DNA of 41,519 nt, taken from the NCBI GenBank assembly GCA_964556425.1, contig CAZKWC010000026.1:1-41519 (forward strand). Reading direction: 5' to 3'. This DNA comes from JALQUL01 sp964556425 (GTDB taxonomy: Bacteria > Pseudomonadota > Gammaproteobacteria > Burkholderiales > Burkholderiaceae_C). The notes beneath the pieces are model-generated. The model was not told where the DNA came from and searched no databases. It was given only the letters and a program-made list of their open reading frames with translations. Shown here one piece after another: positions 24,805 through 33,264 of the stretch (position 1 is the first letter of the stretch; each line of letters starts with the position of its first letter). Both the position numbers and the translations under genes were made by a program.

Positions 24805-25791
24805 TCACTGGGGCAATAATTTGCCTTTAAAAGTCAGTATAAGTGTTTTAATAATTAAGTAAACAATTAAAGTAGATGAACAAGTCAAGGCTACGGCTGC
24901 AGCACCAATAGGCCAAGACCCTTTTTGCACCGCCACAATAATGCCACTTGTTAAAGCGGCTGCAGGGAAAGAAAAAGACCAATAACCGGGCGTAAAACCA
25001 GTTGCACTCCACCATTTATATCGAGCCATGACCGTCAAAATAGGGCCGGATGCAACACCCAAACCAATTAGTACGACCTCTACGGGTAGTTGGGGCCATA
25101 AAATACTTGCAGCTAAAGTTCCTACCGCGCCTGGAGCCATTTCAAGACCAATAGTGGGACGCATGGGCAATGGCATTTCACCATTAAATAAATGGTTCAG
25201 TACTCTTAACTCTAAAAATATCCAGCCTACCAAGCCCATACCCCATAGTAGTGCGGCCCAACCGGCATAACCTACTTTGCTCATAGCCATACAACCTACC
25301 AAGCCTGCGGCTACAGTAGGCACATATAAAGCCGCTGTTTTAGCCACTTTTTGTGAATTACCAGTAGTTAAAATACTTAATAATCTGAAGGTAATGACCA
25401 TATCAACTAATAAAGCAACAAGCGTAATCACCAGCCAAATACTGTTTTGCTCATTGCCAAAAGTGGCCACTAATAAAAAATAGCAAAGCGGTACAAGACC
25501 TACAAAACTACTTCCTAAAGGATGAGTGGCCTCTTGCCAAAAAGCTTGTCGATAAAATAAAAATTTTGCAGCATACAGCAAGCTTAAAACTCCTAATAGA
25601 GTTGCCGCCAGATAACTTATAAAATTGCCTATCATTAATGCTTGGCCGATTTGAAAACCAGCAAACAAGCGCCACGACAGGCTAATGGCAAACAAACCAA
25701 CACAAATTGCAAACAAGTTCACTGGCACACGTGCCAACCAAGGTAGAGAAGGTGTAATATTTTGATTCATAAGAGGTATTAAATCACCCAT
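24805..25791 (-). CDS. TehA/SLAC1-family transporter
   Basis: An integral membrane protein with about ten hydrophobic segments, of the TDT (tellurite-resistance/dicarboxylate) family. Seen: LPWLARVPVNLFAICVGLFAISLSWR at the N-terminus, HPLGSSFVGLVPL, LYVPTVAAGLVGCMAMSKVGYAGWA, ELRVLNHLFNGEMPLPMRPTIGLEMAPGAVG, and TPGYWSFSFPAAAL. These are the usual TehA landmarks. Members are anion or C4-dicarboxylate channels and carriers; the substrate is unknown here. The start is uncertain: ATG at 25791 is chosen, but a TTG at 25812 and an ATG at 25770 are possible, and none has a good ribosome site. Confidence 0.85.
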   Translation of the reverse strand: MGDLIPLMNQNITPSLPWLARVPVNLFAICVGLFAISLSWRLFAGFQIGQALMIGNFISYLAATLLGVLSLLYAAKFLFYRQAFWQEATHPLGSSFVGLVPLCYFLLVATFGNEQNSIWLVITLVALLVDMVITFRLLSILTTGNSQKVAKTAALYVPTVAAGLVGCMAMSKVGYAGWAALLWGMGLVGWIFLELRVLNHLFNGEMPLPMRPTIGLEMAPGAVGTLAASILWPQLPVEVVLIGLGVASGPILTVMARYKWWSATGFTPGYWSFSFPAAALTSGIIVAVQKGSWPIGAAAVALTCSSTLIVYLIIKTLILTFKGKLLPQ

Positions 25792-25835
25792 TGAAAAATT
25801 GATCAAATTCAATTAGCTTAAAAAGTTGTAGATTC

Positions 25836-25859
25836 TTGTAAAATAGCGACATTTTATAA
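25836..25859. promoter_or_regulatory. Imperfect palindrome in the divergent tehA-like/rutR-like promoter
   Basis: TTGTAAAAT and ATTTTATAA flank the six bases AGCGAC, matching at 8 of 9 positions. It lies between divergent genes, about 80 bases before the regulator start. It could be the regulator's own operator, but it does not resemble the ACCA-NN-TGGT sites upstream of preT. Confidence 0.4.
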
Positions 25860-25940
25860 TCAAATAAGTTAAATTCGAAGTGCATTAACTACTTTTATAA
25901 ACCTTGCCCTTGTATTTATTATTTAAAAATCCAATCCATA

Positions 25941-26731
25941 ATGTCTTCCTCCATTGATAAAAAATCTGTTAGCCAAAAGCGCAGCGAAAAACAAAGCGCC
26001 ATATTAAATGCGGCCGAAGAACAATTTGCTCTTCATGGCTTTAACGGAGTTTCACTTGAATCAATTGCCAGCTCAATTGGCATGACCCGCCATAGTTTGC
26101 TGTATTACTACAGCACCAAAGAACAACTCTACGTTGCAGTTCTCGATAGGGTTTTAGAGCTGTGGCTTGAAGATATGAATTCGATTAGTGTGGGCGACGA
26201 CCCAGAACAAGCCTTAAGTCAATATATAGCTGTGAAAATGCGCTTTTCACATGATCAACCTAGCGGTTCAAAAGTGTTTACCCAAGAGGTGAGTGCNNNN
26301 NNNNNNNNNNNNNNNNNNNNNNNNNNNNNNNNNNNNNNNNNNNNNNNNNNNNNNNNNNNNNNNNNNNNNNNNNNNNNNNNNNNNNNNNNNNNNNNNGCTT
26401 TTCACATGATCAACCTAGCGGTTCAAAAGTGTTTACCCAAGAGGTGAGTGCGGGTGCACCCTACTACAGAGGTGCTATTGAGCAACGAGTCAAACCAGTC
26501 TTAGAGCGAGACCTTCATACGCTTAAAACATGGGCTGAACAGGGTAAGATTCAAAACATTGATTTTATGCACATGATGTTTTTGATTTGGTCGGCCACCC
26601 AAGCCTATGCCGACCTAGCACCTCAATTTGCCTTATTAATGGGCAAGGAAAAAATGGCTCTAGATGATTACGATAATGCAGCCCAATTACTAACACAATG
26701 GGTATTATTAAGTTTAAAACTAGCGAAATAA
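25941..26731 (+). CDS. rutR: RutR-like TetR-family regulator (interrupted by a false gap)
   Basis: Transcription regulator of the RutR branch, likely sensing uracil or thymine. The N-terminal helix-turn-helix reads FNGVSLESIASSIGMTRHSLLYYYSTKEQLY. The C-terminal part has VFTQEVSAGAPYYRGAIEQRVKP and MHMMFLIWSATQAYADLAPQF, matching RutR (FMIWASTQHYADFA in E. coli). The frame is broken by 100 N, but the 55 bases at 26242-26296 recur at 26397-26451. Removing the N run and one copy gives one clean frame of 211 residues. It precedes the pyrimidine degradation operon, with a small lipoprotein gene on the other strand in between, and RutR-like boxes lie before preT. The symbol is by resemblance. Confidence 0.88.
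26242..26451. other. False assembly gap with 55-bp overlap of contig ends
   Basis: Bases 26242-26296 and 26397-26451 are identical and flank exactly 100 N (26297-26396). An exact 55-base overlap is what a de Bruijn assembler with k=55 leaves at unjoined contig ends. The real sequence is almost surely continuous, and the regulator frame is restored when it is joined. Confidence 0.93.
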
Positions 26732-26748
26732 GTAACTCGTTTTATAGG

Positions 26749-26780
26749 CAAAAAAATGAGTCGTGTTAATGCGACTCATT
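26749..26780 (-). terminator. Terminator after the small lipoprotein gene
   Basis: AATGAGTCG (26755-26763) pairs with CGACTCATT (26772-26780), loop of 8. Read on the minus strand a T-run follows (26756 down to 26751). It ends the lipoprotein transcript and faces the end of the regulator gene. Confidence 0.65.
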
Positions 26781-26814
26781 CGATAAAACAGGCTATAGGC
26801 CTATGCTATTTTTA

Positions 26815-27132
26815 TTAACCGCAGCTAAATTTAGTACCGTTGAAAGTAGTACCGTTGGGCATAGAAGACCCACTACTGCGTAAAGTTTCCGCAGAAATAT
26901 TAGTCCCAGTTAAAATGCGCAATGTATTACCTACACATAGGGCCGACTGAACATTATTACCCGCTGTGACAAGGCAACCTGAAGAGGTAACAGTTGCTAC
27001 ATTACCTGTCATTTTGCATGCTGTAGAGATTACATCACCAGCAGAATCTGAACTACCACCGCCACCACCACATGCGCCAAGTGCTGAAACAGCCACTGTT
27101 GCGAAAAGAACTTTCACTAATTTTGATTTCAT
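26815..27132 (-). CDS. Small glycine-rich lipoprotein of unknown function
   Basis: A 105-residue predicted lipoprotein. The start ATG (MKSKLVKVLFATVAVSALGAC) has an AAGGA site; a longer frame from 27174 is rejected. The lipobox LGAC is followed by GGGGGSSDSAGDV, a flexible linker. The mature part has five further Cys-bearing stretches (STACKM, SGCLV, ALCVG, KFSCG) and many Ser, Thr and Asn, which suggests disulfide bonds in the periplasm or on the surface. I do not recognise a family. It lies on the opposite strand between the RutR-like regulator and the operon that regulator probably controls. Confidence 0.72.
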   Translation of the reverse strand: MKSKLVKVLFATVAVSALGACGGGGGSSDSAGDVISTACKMTGNVATVTSSGCLVTAGNNVQSALCVGNTLRILTGTNISAETLRSSGSSMPNGTTFNGTKFSCG

Positions 27133-27403
27133 TACTTTTTCCTTGGTTTGGATTAAAAAATGCACAAGCGACATTGATTTTATTTGTAATATTTTCTATC
27201 AAAATGCGTCACAGGTCAAATTTTTATGTTTTTTGCATTTAAATGGAAATTCGAAGTAAAAACAGATAAAAACGTATTAATTAAGTTAAATTCTGTTAAA
27301 AATTAACAATTTGTTTGCTTAAAATTTACTTTTTGAGTAATTTTAAATCTATATTTCATTCATTTTTCAATTACAAAAAATTTCAATCTGTACGGGTAAA
27401 CAC

Positions 27404-27417
27404 TAGCCAAATGGCTA
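27404..27417. promoter_or_regulatory. RutR-box-like palindrome 1 upstream of preT
   Basis: TAGCCA-AA-TGGCTA, a perfect 6-bp inverted repeat with a 2-base centre. It shares the CCA-NN-TGG core of the E. coli RutR box TTGACCA-NN-TGGTCAA (from memory) but differs in the outer bases. It lies 80 bases before preT. Confidence 0.5.
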
Positions 27418-27424
27418 TTGCGTA

Positions 27425-27444
27425 TTTTTACCATCTGGTAAAAA
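27425..27444. promoter_or_regulatory. RutR-box-like palindrome 2 upstream of preT
   Basis: TTTTTACCA-TC-TGGTAAAAA is a perfect 9-bp inverted repeat with a 2-base centre. Over the 14 informative positions of the E. coli RutR box (TTGACCA-NN-TGGTCAA, from memory) it differs at two symmetric ones. Its centre is about 62 bases before the preT start, a position fit for repression. Confidence 0.7.
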
Positions 27445-27496
27445 ATCAATCATCTTTTGATATGTTTTTCACTTCCTCACCCAAAGGAGCCGATTG

Positions 27497-28837
27497 ATGA
27501 CGCAAGCCAAATCTCCAGGTCTGTGCAACGAACGCTTAAGTTTGGCGCAATATGCCAATCATTTTTCAGACGCACATCCCCCATTAAATGCTATTCAAGC
27601 CAAAATAGAAGCTGAACGCTGTTATTACTGCTATGACGCACCCTGTACCATTGCCTGCCCTACTGGCATAGATATTCCTAGTTTCATAGCAAAAATTGCC
27701 CAAGGTAATTTGCGTGGTGCAGCCAAAACCATTTTGGAAGAGAACATCATGGGGGGTATGTGTGCCCGAGTTTGCCCCACCGAGGTTTTGTGTGAGCAAG
27801 CTTGTGTGCGCAATACCAATCAAGAAAAACCAGTTGAAATTGGCTTATTGCAGCGCCATGCCACTGATGCACTAATGGCTAATCCAGGGTCTGCTTTATT
27901 TACTAGGGCCAATGCCACTGGTAAAAAAATCGCAGTGGTAGGTGCTGGCCCTGCGGGTTTGTCTTGTGCTCATCGCTTGGCTTTATTGGGTCATGAGGTG
28001 GATGTTTTTGATAAAAACGCCAAACCAGGTGGCTTAAATGAATATGGCCTTGCCACTTATAAAACCACCGACAACTTTGCACAAAAAGAAATCGAATGGT
28101 TGTTATCTATTGGTGGTATTACTTTGCATCTCAATCAAGCCCTCGGACAAGACTTTAGCCTTGAGTCACTTACGCAAAAATACGATGCTGTATTTTTAGG
28201 CATTGGCCTTGCTGGCGTGAATCAATTAAACCTTCATACTAGCCCTGTAATAGGTCTGCAAAATGCTGTTGACTTTATTGCCTCACTGCGCCAAGCCAGT
28301 CATGCAAAAGAAGTGGTAGTGGGCAATCAAGTAGTGGTGATTGGTGGTGGTATGACAGCAGTTGACGCAGCAGTGCAAGCTAAAAAATTAGGTGCATCGG
28401 AAGTCACCATCGTCTATCGCAAGGGCCCAGACAATATGTCTGCTTCTGTTGAAGAGCAAAAATGGGCTCGACTCAATGACGTCCGTCTTCAGTTTTACGC
28501 CTCACCAGTGCGGGTTTTATCAGAGCAAGAAACGGTAGTAGCGATTGAGTTCTCAAAATCAGTGGTGGTGCAAGGGCAAGTCACCGCACAAACAGAAACA
28601 CTCACCTTAGCTGCCGATATGGTACTTACTGCAGTAGGACAAAAATTACAAGTTGAAGATGTGAATGGGCTTGCACTACAAGACGGAAAAATCCAATGTG
28701 ATGACAACGGTAAAACAGCCTACGCCAAAATTTGGGTAGGAGGTGATTGCCGCCCAGGAGGCAAGGACCTCACGGTCGAGGCAGTACAACACGGCAAGCT
28801 TGCCGCCATCGATATTGATAAAGCACTTAACGCTTGA
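27497..28837 (+). CDS. preT: NAD-dependent dihydropyrimidine dehydrogenase, PreT subunit
   Basis: Flavoprotein subunit of the NADH-linked dihydropyrimidine dehydrogenase that reduces uracil and thymine, the first step of the reductive pathway. It has 446 residues. N-terminal cysteine clusters (ERCYYCYDAPCTIACPTGIDIP and GGMCARVCPTEVLCEQACV) are of the glutamate-synthase small-subunit type, followed by an FAD site VVGAGPAGLSCAHRLA with the PGGLNEYG loop, an NAD site VVIGGGMTAVDAAVQAKKLGA, and the C-terminal VGGDCRPGGKDLTVEAVQHGKLAA. The start ATG has AGGAG 7 bases upstream; the TTG just before is rejected. First gene of the operon, 45 bases before preA. Confidence 0.95.
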   Translation: MTQAKSPGLCNERLSLAQYANHFSDAHPPLNAIQAKIEAERCYYCYDAPCTIACPTGIDIPSFIAKIAQGNLRGAAKTILEENIMGGMCARVCPTEVLCEQACVRNTNQEKPVEIGLLQRHATDALMANPGSALFTRANATGKKIAVVGAGPAGLSCAHRLALLGHEVDVFDKNAKPGGLNEYGLATYKTTDNFAQKEIEWLLSIGGITLHLNQALGQDFSLESLTQKYDAVFLGIGLAGVNQLNLHTSPVIGLQNAVDFIASLRQASHAKEVVVGNQVVVIGGGMTAVDAAVQAKKLGASEVTIVYRKGPDNMSASVEEQKWARLNDVRLQFYASPVRVLSEQETVVAIEFSKSVVVQGQVTAQTETLTLAADMVLTAVGQKLQVEDVNGLALQDGKIQCDDNGKTAYAKIWVGGDCRPGGKDLTVEAVQHGKLAAIDIDKALNA

Positions 28838-28882
28838 TCCTGACTCATTTCAAAATTTCAATCCTTCTAAAAGGAAAACATC

Positions 28883-30187
28883 ATGGCAGATATTAGTAGC
28901 AACTTTTTAGGGATTAAAAGCCCCAATCCATTTTGGTTAGCATCCGCACCTCCCACCGACAAAGAAATTAACGTGATGCGAGCCTTTGAAGCGGGCTGGG
29001 GCGGTGTGGTTTGGAAAACCTTAGGTGAAGACCCACCGATTGTGAATGTGCATGGTCCACGCTATAGCACTATTTTAAGTTCCGACCGTAAAGTGATTGG
29101 TTTTAATAATATTGAACTCATCTCAGATCGGCCTCTCAAACAAAATCTTGAAGAGATGAAACGAGTCAAGCGCGCCTTCCCCGATAGAGCCTTAATCGCC
29201 TCTTTAATGGTGCCTTGCAACGAAGACTCTTGGCGCAATATTTTGCCCCAAGTAGAGGACACTGGTTGTGATGGTCTAGAGCTTAATTTTGGCTGTCCAC
29301 ATGGTATGAGCGAGCGAGGTATGGGCGCAGCGGTAGGTCAGGTGCCAGAGTACATTCAAATGGTCACCGAATGGTGTAAAAAATATTCACGCTTACCTGT
29401 AATTGTGAAGCTCACCCCCAATATTACCGATATTCGTTTTCCTGCAAGGGCTGCTAAAGCAGGTGGAGCAGATGCGGTCTCTCTTATTAATACCATCAAC
29501 TCCATCATGGGTGTTAATTTAGATCGTATGGTGATGCACCCTAGCACCGATGGACAAGGCTCACACGGCGGTTACTGCGGTGAAGCGGTTAAACCAATTG
29601 CCCTCAATATGGTGGCAGAAATTAGCCGTGACCCACAAACTGCCGGCCTACCTATTTCTGGTATTGGCGGTATTAGCACTTGGCGTGATGCCGCTGAATA
29701 CATCGCACTAGGGGCAGGTACGGTTCAAGTGTGTACTGCTGCTATGGTGTATGGTTTTAAAATCATTGACGAGATGTGCGATGGCCTGTCTAACTTTATG
29801 GACAGCCAAGGTTATCAAACACTAGAGGACTTTAAAGGCAAAGCAGTTCCTACTGTTAAAAACTGGAATCAGCTCAATCTTAATCACATAGAAAAAGCAG
29901 TCATTAATCAAGACCTGTGTATTCAGTGTGGTCGTTGTCATGTGGTTTGTGAAGACACCTCTCATCAAGCCATTAGTGCAAGCAAAGATGGCAAACGTTA
30001 CTTCGAAATTAAAGAAGAAGAATGTGTGGGTTGCAATCTTTGCGTCTCAATTTGCCCTATTCAAGACTGCATCACCATGCGTGCTTTAGCCCCCGGAGAA
30101 ATTGATTTAAGAACAGGTCAAGCCGCTAAAGGGGTGTATGCCAACTGGACCACTCATCCCAACAACCCTATGAGCCAAACGTCGTAG
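28883..30187 (+). CDS. preA: NAD-dependent dihydropyrimidine dehydrogenase, PreA subunit
   Basis: Catalytic FMN subunit that reduces uracil or thymine to the 5,6-dihydro form. It has 434 residues. The TIM barrel bears ELNFGCPHGMSERGMGAAVGQ; the Cys in CPHG matches the general acid of mammalian dihydropyrimidine dehydrogenase. Substrate Asn and phosphate loops (INTINS, SGIGGI) follow. The C-terminal ferredoxin part has two full 4Fe-4S motifs, CIQCGRCHVVCED and CVGCNLCVSICP, for electron transfer from PreT. An AAGGA site precedes the ATG. The transporter gene follows after 167 bases that hold a degenerate operator. Confidence 0.96.
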   Translation: MADISSNFLGIKSPNPFWLASAPPTDKEINVMRAFEAGWGGVVWKTLGEDPPIVNVHGPRYSTILSSDRKVIGFNNIELISDRPLKQNLEEMKRVKRAFPDRALIASLMVPCNEDSWRNILPQVEDTGCDGLELNFGCPHGMSERGMGAAVGQVPEYIQMVTEWCKKYSRLPVIVKLTPNITDIRFPARAAKAGGADAVSLINTINSIMGVNLDRMVMHPSTDGQGSHGGYCGEAVKPIALNMVAEISRDPQTAGLPISGIGGISTWRDAAEYIALGAGTVQVCTAAMVYGFKIIDEMCDGLSNFMDSQGYQTLEDFKGKAVPTVKNWNQLNLNHIEKAVINQDLCIQCGRCHVVCEDTSHQAISASKDGKRYFEIKEEECVGCNLCVSICPIQDCITMRALAPGEIDLRTGQAAKGVYANWTTHPNNPMSQTS

Positions 30188-30241
30188 TCAAAACTGCTAT
30201 TTCATCGGGTTAAATCGGTGAAAACCCTGTATAAATTTAAA

Positions 30242-30257
30242 TTTACTTAATGGTAAA
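30242..30257. promoter_or_regulatory. Degenerate RutR-box-like site upstream of the NCS1 transporter
   Basis: TTTACTT-AA-TGGTAAA: the right half equals that of the perfect site before preT, and the left half matches at five of seven. It lies about 105 bases before the transporter start. This would give the transporter and hydrolase genes an extra promoter under the same regulator. Confidence 0.45.
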
Positions 30258-30354
30258 AAAACGGTGTAATGCTAATAGTGCAAGATCCTTAACGCATCAC
30301 CCTTAAAGTGGGCTTACTTGTACCCGATTATATTTTTTGACTCTGGAGTAACAC

Positions 30355-31758
30355 ATGAGCAATTCTCTTAGTAACGAAGACCTACAACCAACGCCGGAAG
30401 CGAACCGAACTTGGGCCTGGAAAGACTATGCCGCCCTTTGGGTGGGCATGGTCGTTTGTGTCCCTACCTACACCATGGCAAGCTCTATGCTTGACCAAGG
30501 TTTTACTTGGCAAATGGCAGTTTGGTTGGTTTTCTTAGCCAATTTAATTGTGTTAATTCCAATGGTTTTAATTGGTCGTACTGGTACACAATACGGCATT
30601 CCATTCCCTGTTTTAGCACGCGCTTCATTTGGTGTGAAAGGCTCCAACTTACCCGCAATTTTGCGCGGCTTGGTAGCTTGTGGTTGGTTTTCCATTAACT
30701 GCTATTTTGGTGCTCTTGCCTTGCATGGTTTTCTTAACCTTTTAGGTATGAACTTAGGGGTACCCGCTCAAGGTGAATACATCAGCACTTCTCAGTTTGT
30801 TTGTTTCTTAGCATTCTGGGCATTGCACATTTATTTCATCTGGAATGGCCTTGAGTCTATTCGTAAACTTGAAGTGATAGCAGCTCCACTCATGATTGCA
30901 GCTTCTGTTGCTTTGGTGGTCTGGGCCTTTATGAATGTATCACCTAGTCAAATCTTTAACTTACCAGCCAAGGTAGTAGAAGCCGGTCCCAATACATGGG
31001 GTGCCTTAACAGGTTTAGTTGGTTTCTGGGCTACTTTAGCTCTTAATATTCCCGATTTCACCCGTTTTGCAAAATCACAAAAAGAACAAGTCAAAGGTCA
31101 AATGATTGGTTTGCCTATTCCTATGGCATTGTTCTCTTTGGTAGGTATTATTGGTTTTTCTGTATCACAAATTTTGTACGGTAAAGCACAACTTTTCCCA
31201 GACGGTTTATTAACTCAAATGGGTACTGTTCCTGCTGGAATTGGTTTGTTAGTGATTTTATTAGCCAACTTAACTACCAACGTGGCTGCCAATTTAGTTT
31301 CTCCTTCTTACGACTTTTCACAAGTAGCACCTGAAAAAATTAGCTTCCGCACAGGCGGTTTAATTGCAGCGGTTATTGGTTTGTTATTCATGCCTTGGAA
31401 ATTATTATCTACCTCTGGTGGTTATTTGTTTACATGGTTGGGTGGCTACGGTACTTTATTAGGCGCTATTGCAGGTATTTTGTTAGTCGATTATTACTTA
31501 GTTCGCAAAACGGTTCTTAATGTACCCGACCTCTATCGTCGTGGTGGCGAATATGAATACAGCAATGGTTGGAATATTCATGCCATTATTGCTTTTGTAT
31601 TAGGTATTGCACCTTGTTTGCCTGGTTATATGGCCGCTTCTGGTCTGTTACCCGCTGAAAGTGTTGGCAGCTTCTGGAAAGAGCTCTACAACTTTGGTTG
31701 GTTCTTTAGTTTGTTTGTAGCTGGTATTTACTATTTCTTAACTGCTAAGAAAAAATAA
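30355..31758 (+). CDS. NCS1-family nucleobase/hydantoin transporter
   Basis: Cation-coupled importer of 467 residues with about twelve hydrophobic segments. Seen: the NCS1 start RTWAWKDYAALWVGMVVCVPTY, ARASFGVKGSNLPAILRGLVACGWFSINCYFG (with the conserved Trp of the substrate site), NIPDFTRFAKSQKEQVKGQ, and VDYYLVRKTVLNVPDLYRRGGEY. It is near Mhp1 and PucI types. In this operon it probably brings in uracil or thymine, or dihydropyrimidines; the exact substrate cannot be read. GGAG lies 8 bases before the ATG. The hydantoinase gene starts 10 bases after its stop. Confidence 0.92.
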   Translation: MSNSLSNEDLQPTPEANRTWAWKDYAALWVGMVVCVPTYTMASSMLDQGFTWQMAVWLVFLANLIVLIPMVLIGRTGTQYGIPFPVLARASFGVKGSNLPAILRGLVACGWFSINCYFGALALHGFLNLLGMNLGVPAQGEYISTSQFVCFLAFWALHIYFIWNGLESIRKLEVIAAPLMIAASVALVVWAFMNVSPSQIFNLPAKVVEAGPNTWGALTGLVGFWATLALNIPDFTRFAKSQKEQVKGQMIGLPIPMALFSLVGIIGFSVSQILYGKAQLFPDGLLTQMGTVPAGIGLLVILLANLTTNVAANLVSPSYDFSQVAPEKISFRTGGLIAAVIGLLFMPWKLLSTSGGYLFTWLGGYGTLLGAIAGILLVDYYLVRKTVLNVPDLYRRGGEYEYSNGWNIHAIIAFVLGIAPCLPGYMAASGLLPAESVGSFWKELYNFGWFFSLFVAGIYYFLTAKKK

Positions 31759-31768
31759 GGGGAACATA

Positions 31769-33223
31769 ATGGGTGATGCGGTATTAATTCGTGGCGGTAC
31801 AGTCGTAACTGCCGACCAAGAGCAAAAGGCAGATGTATTGTGTGTCAATGGCAAAGTAGTTGCCCTAGGCCCCGATGCCGCCTCTCTAGCACCAGCGGGT
31901 ACGACCACTATTGACGCCTCGGGTCAGTATGTCATGCCAGGCGGAATTGATCCGCACACCCATATGCAACTCCCATTCATGGGCACTACCACCATGGATG
32001 ACTTTTACACAGGTACTGCCGCTGGCCTAGCCGGTGGTAATACCACCATTATTGATTTTGTCATTCCTAATCCACAGCAGTCACTCATGGAGGCTTATCA
32101 CACATGGCGTGACTGGGCTAAAAAATCGGCAGGTGATTACAGTTTTCATGTGGCAATTACTTGGTGGGATCAATCAGTTCATGCCGATATGGCCACTCTT
32201 GTACAACAAGAGGGTGTGAATAGTTTTAAACATTTTATGGCCTATAAAAATGCCATCATGTGTGATGACGAAACCTTGGTGAACAGTTTTAAAAGATCAC
32301 TTGAATTAGGTGCTATGCCAACCGTTCATGCAGAAAACGGTGAGTTAGTTTATTTACTGCAACAAGAAGTTGCCAAAATGGGCATTACTGGCCCTGAAGG
32401 TCATCCATTGGCTCGCCCTCCCATGGTCGAGGGCGAAGCTGCCAATCGAGCCATTGCCATTGCCGATGTATTAGGTGTGCCTATTTATGTAGTGCATGTT
32501 TCTTGCATAGAATCCGCCGAAGCGATTGCCAGAGCGAGGGCTCGTGGTCAAAGGGTTTTTGGCGAAGTGTTAGCCGGTCATTTGGTGATTGACGACAGTG
32601 TTTATCGCAACCCCGATTTTGCTTTTGCAGCAGGCCATGTTATGAGCCCACCGTTTCGTGCTAAAGGTCATCAAGAGGCTTTATGGCGTGGATTGCAGTC
32701 TGGCCAATTACACACTACTGCCACCGATCACTGCTCGTTTTGCGCCAGCCAAAAGGCCATGGGCAAAGCAAACTTTGCACAAATTCCTAACGGTTGCGGC
32801 GGAGTGGAAGAACGTATGGCAGTTATTTGGGACGCAGGGGTTAATACAGGCCGCTTAACTCCGTCAGAATTTGTCGCTATTACCTCCACTAATACTGCCA
32901 AATTATTTAATATTCATCCACAAAAAGGCACTATACAAGTGGGCTCAGACGCCGACATTGTAGTGTGGGATCCTGCCGGTAGCAAAACCCTATCGGCCAA
33001 AACCCAGCATAGCAAAGGTGACTTTAATATTTTTGAAGGCCGCACGGTTACAGGCATACCGAGTCACACCATTAGCCAAGGCAAGGTGGTGTTTGTCAAC
33101 GGTGATTTAAGAGCCGAACAAGGTGTAGGTCGTTATATTAAACGCCCTGCATTTGGTCCGCAATTTAGTGCGGTACAAAAACGTGCTGAAGCACTTGCCC
33201 CTACTGCAGTTCAACGAGATTAA
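31769..33223 (+). CDS. hydA: Dihydropyrimidinase (D-hydantoinase)
   Basis: Opens the ring of dihydrouracil or dihydrothymine to N-carbamoyl-beta-alanine or its methyl form, the second step of the pathway. It has 484 residues. Seen: the metal motif GGIDPHTHMQLP, the carbamylated-lysine region FKHFMAYKNAIM, HAENGELV, VVHVSCIES, and TDHCSFCASQK with the conserved Asp. It is a cytoplasmic binuclear zinc enzyme of the amidohydrolase family. An AAGGGG site lies before the ATG. Being placed between transporter and amidase, its role in pyrimidine breakdown rather than in general hydantoin use is well supported. Confidence 0.95.
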   Translation: MGDAVLIRGGTVVTADQEQKADVLCVNGKVVALGPDAASLAPAGTTTIDASGQYVMPGGIDPHTHMQLPFMGTTTMDDFYTGTAAGLAGGNTTIIDFVIPNPQQSLMEAYHTWRDWAKKSAGDYSFHVAITWWDQSVHADMATLVQQEGVNSFKHFMAYKNAIMCDDETLVNSFKRSLELGAMPTVHAENGELVYLLQQEVAKMGITGPEGHPLARPPMVEGEAANRAIAIADVLGVPIYVVHVSCIESAEAIARARARGQRVFGEVLAGHLVIDDSVYRNPDFAFAAGHVMSPPFRAKGHQEALWRGLQSGQLHTTATDHCSFCASQKAMGKANFAQIPNGCGGVEERMAVIWDAGVNTGRLTPSEFVAITSTNTAKLFNIHPQKGTIQVGSDADIVVWDPAGSKTLSAKTQHSKGDFNIFEGRTVTGIPSHTISQGKVVFVNGDLRAEQGVGRYIKRPAFGPQFSAVQKRAEALAPTAVQRD

Positions 33224-33264
33224 ATCGTTTTTACCCTTATTTACCAATGCAATAAAGGCTGTAT

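Larger units (their letters stand above)
27133..27496. promoter_or_regulatory. Divergent promoter region of the lipoprotein and preT
   Basis: 364 very AT-rich bases. The half nearest preT holds two palindromes with a 2-base centre (own entries), and an AAAGGAG ribosome site at 27484-27489 precedes preT. Toward the lipoprotein gene I see only AT-rich sequence without a clear motif. Confidence 0.5.

Noticed and set aside
26429..26731. Separate 100-residue gene after the N run
   Set aside because: It is the C-terminal half of the RutR-like regulator, split by the false gap.
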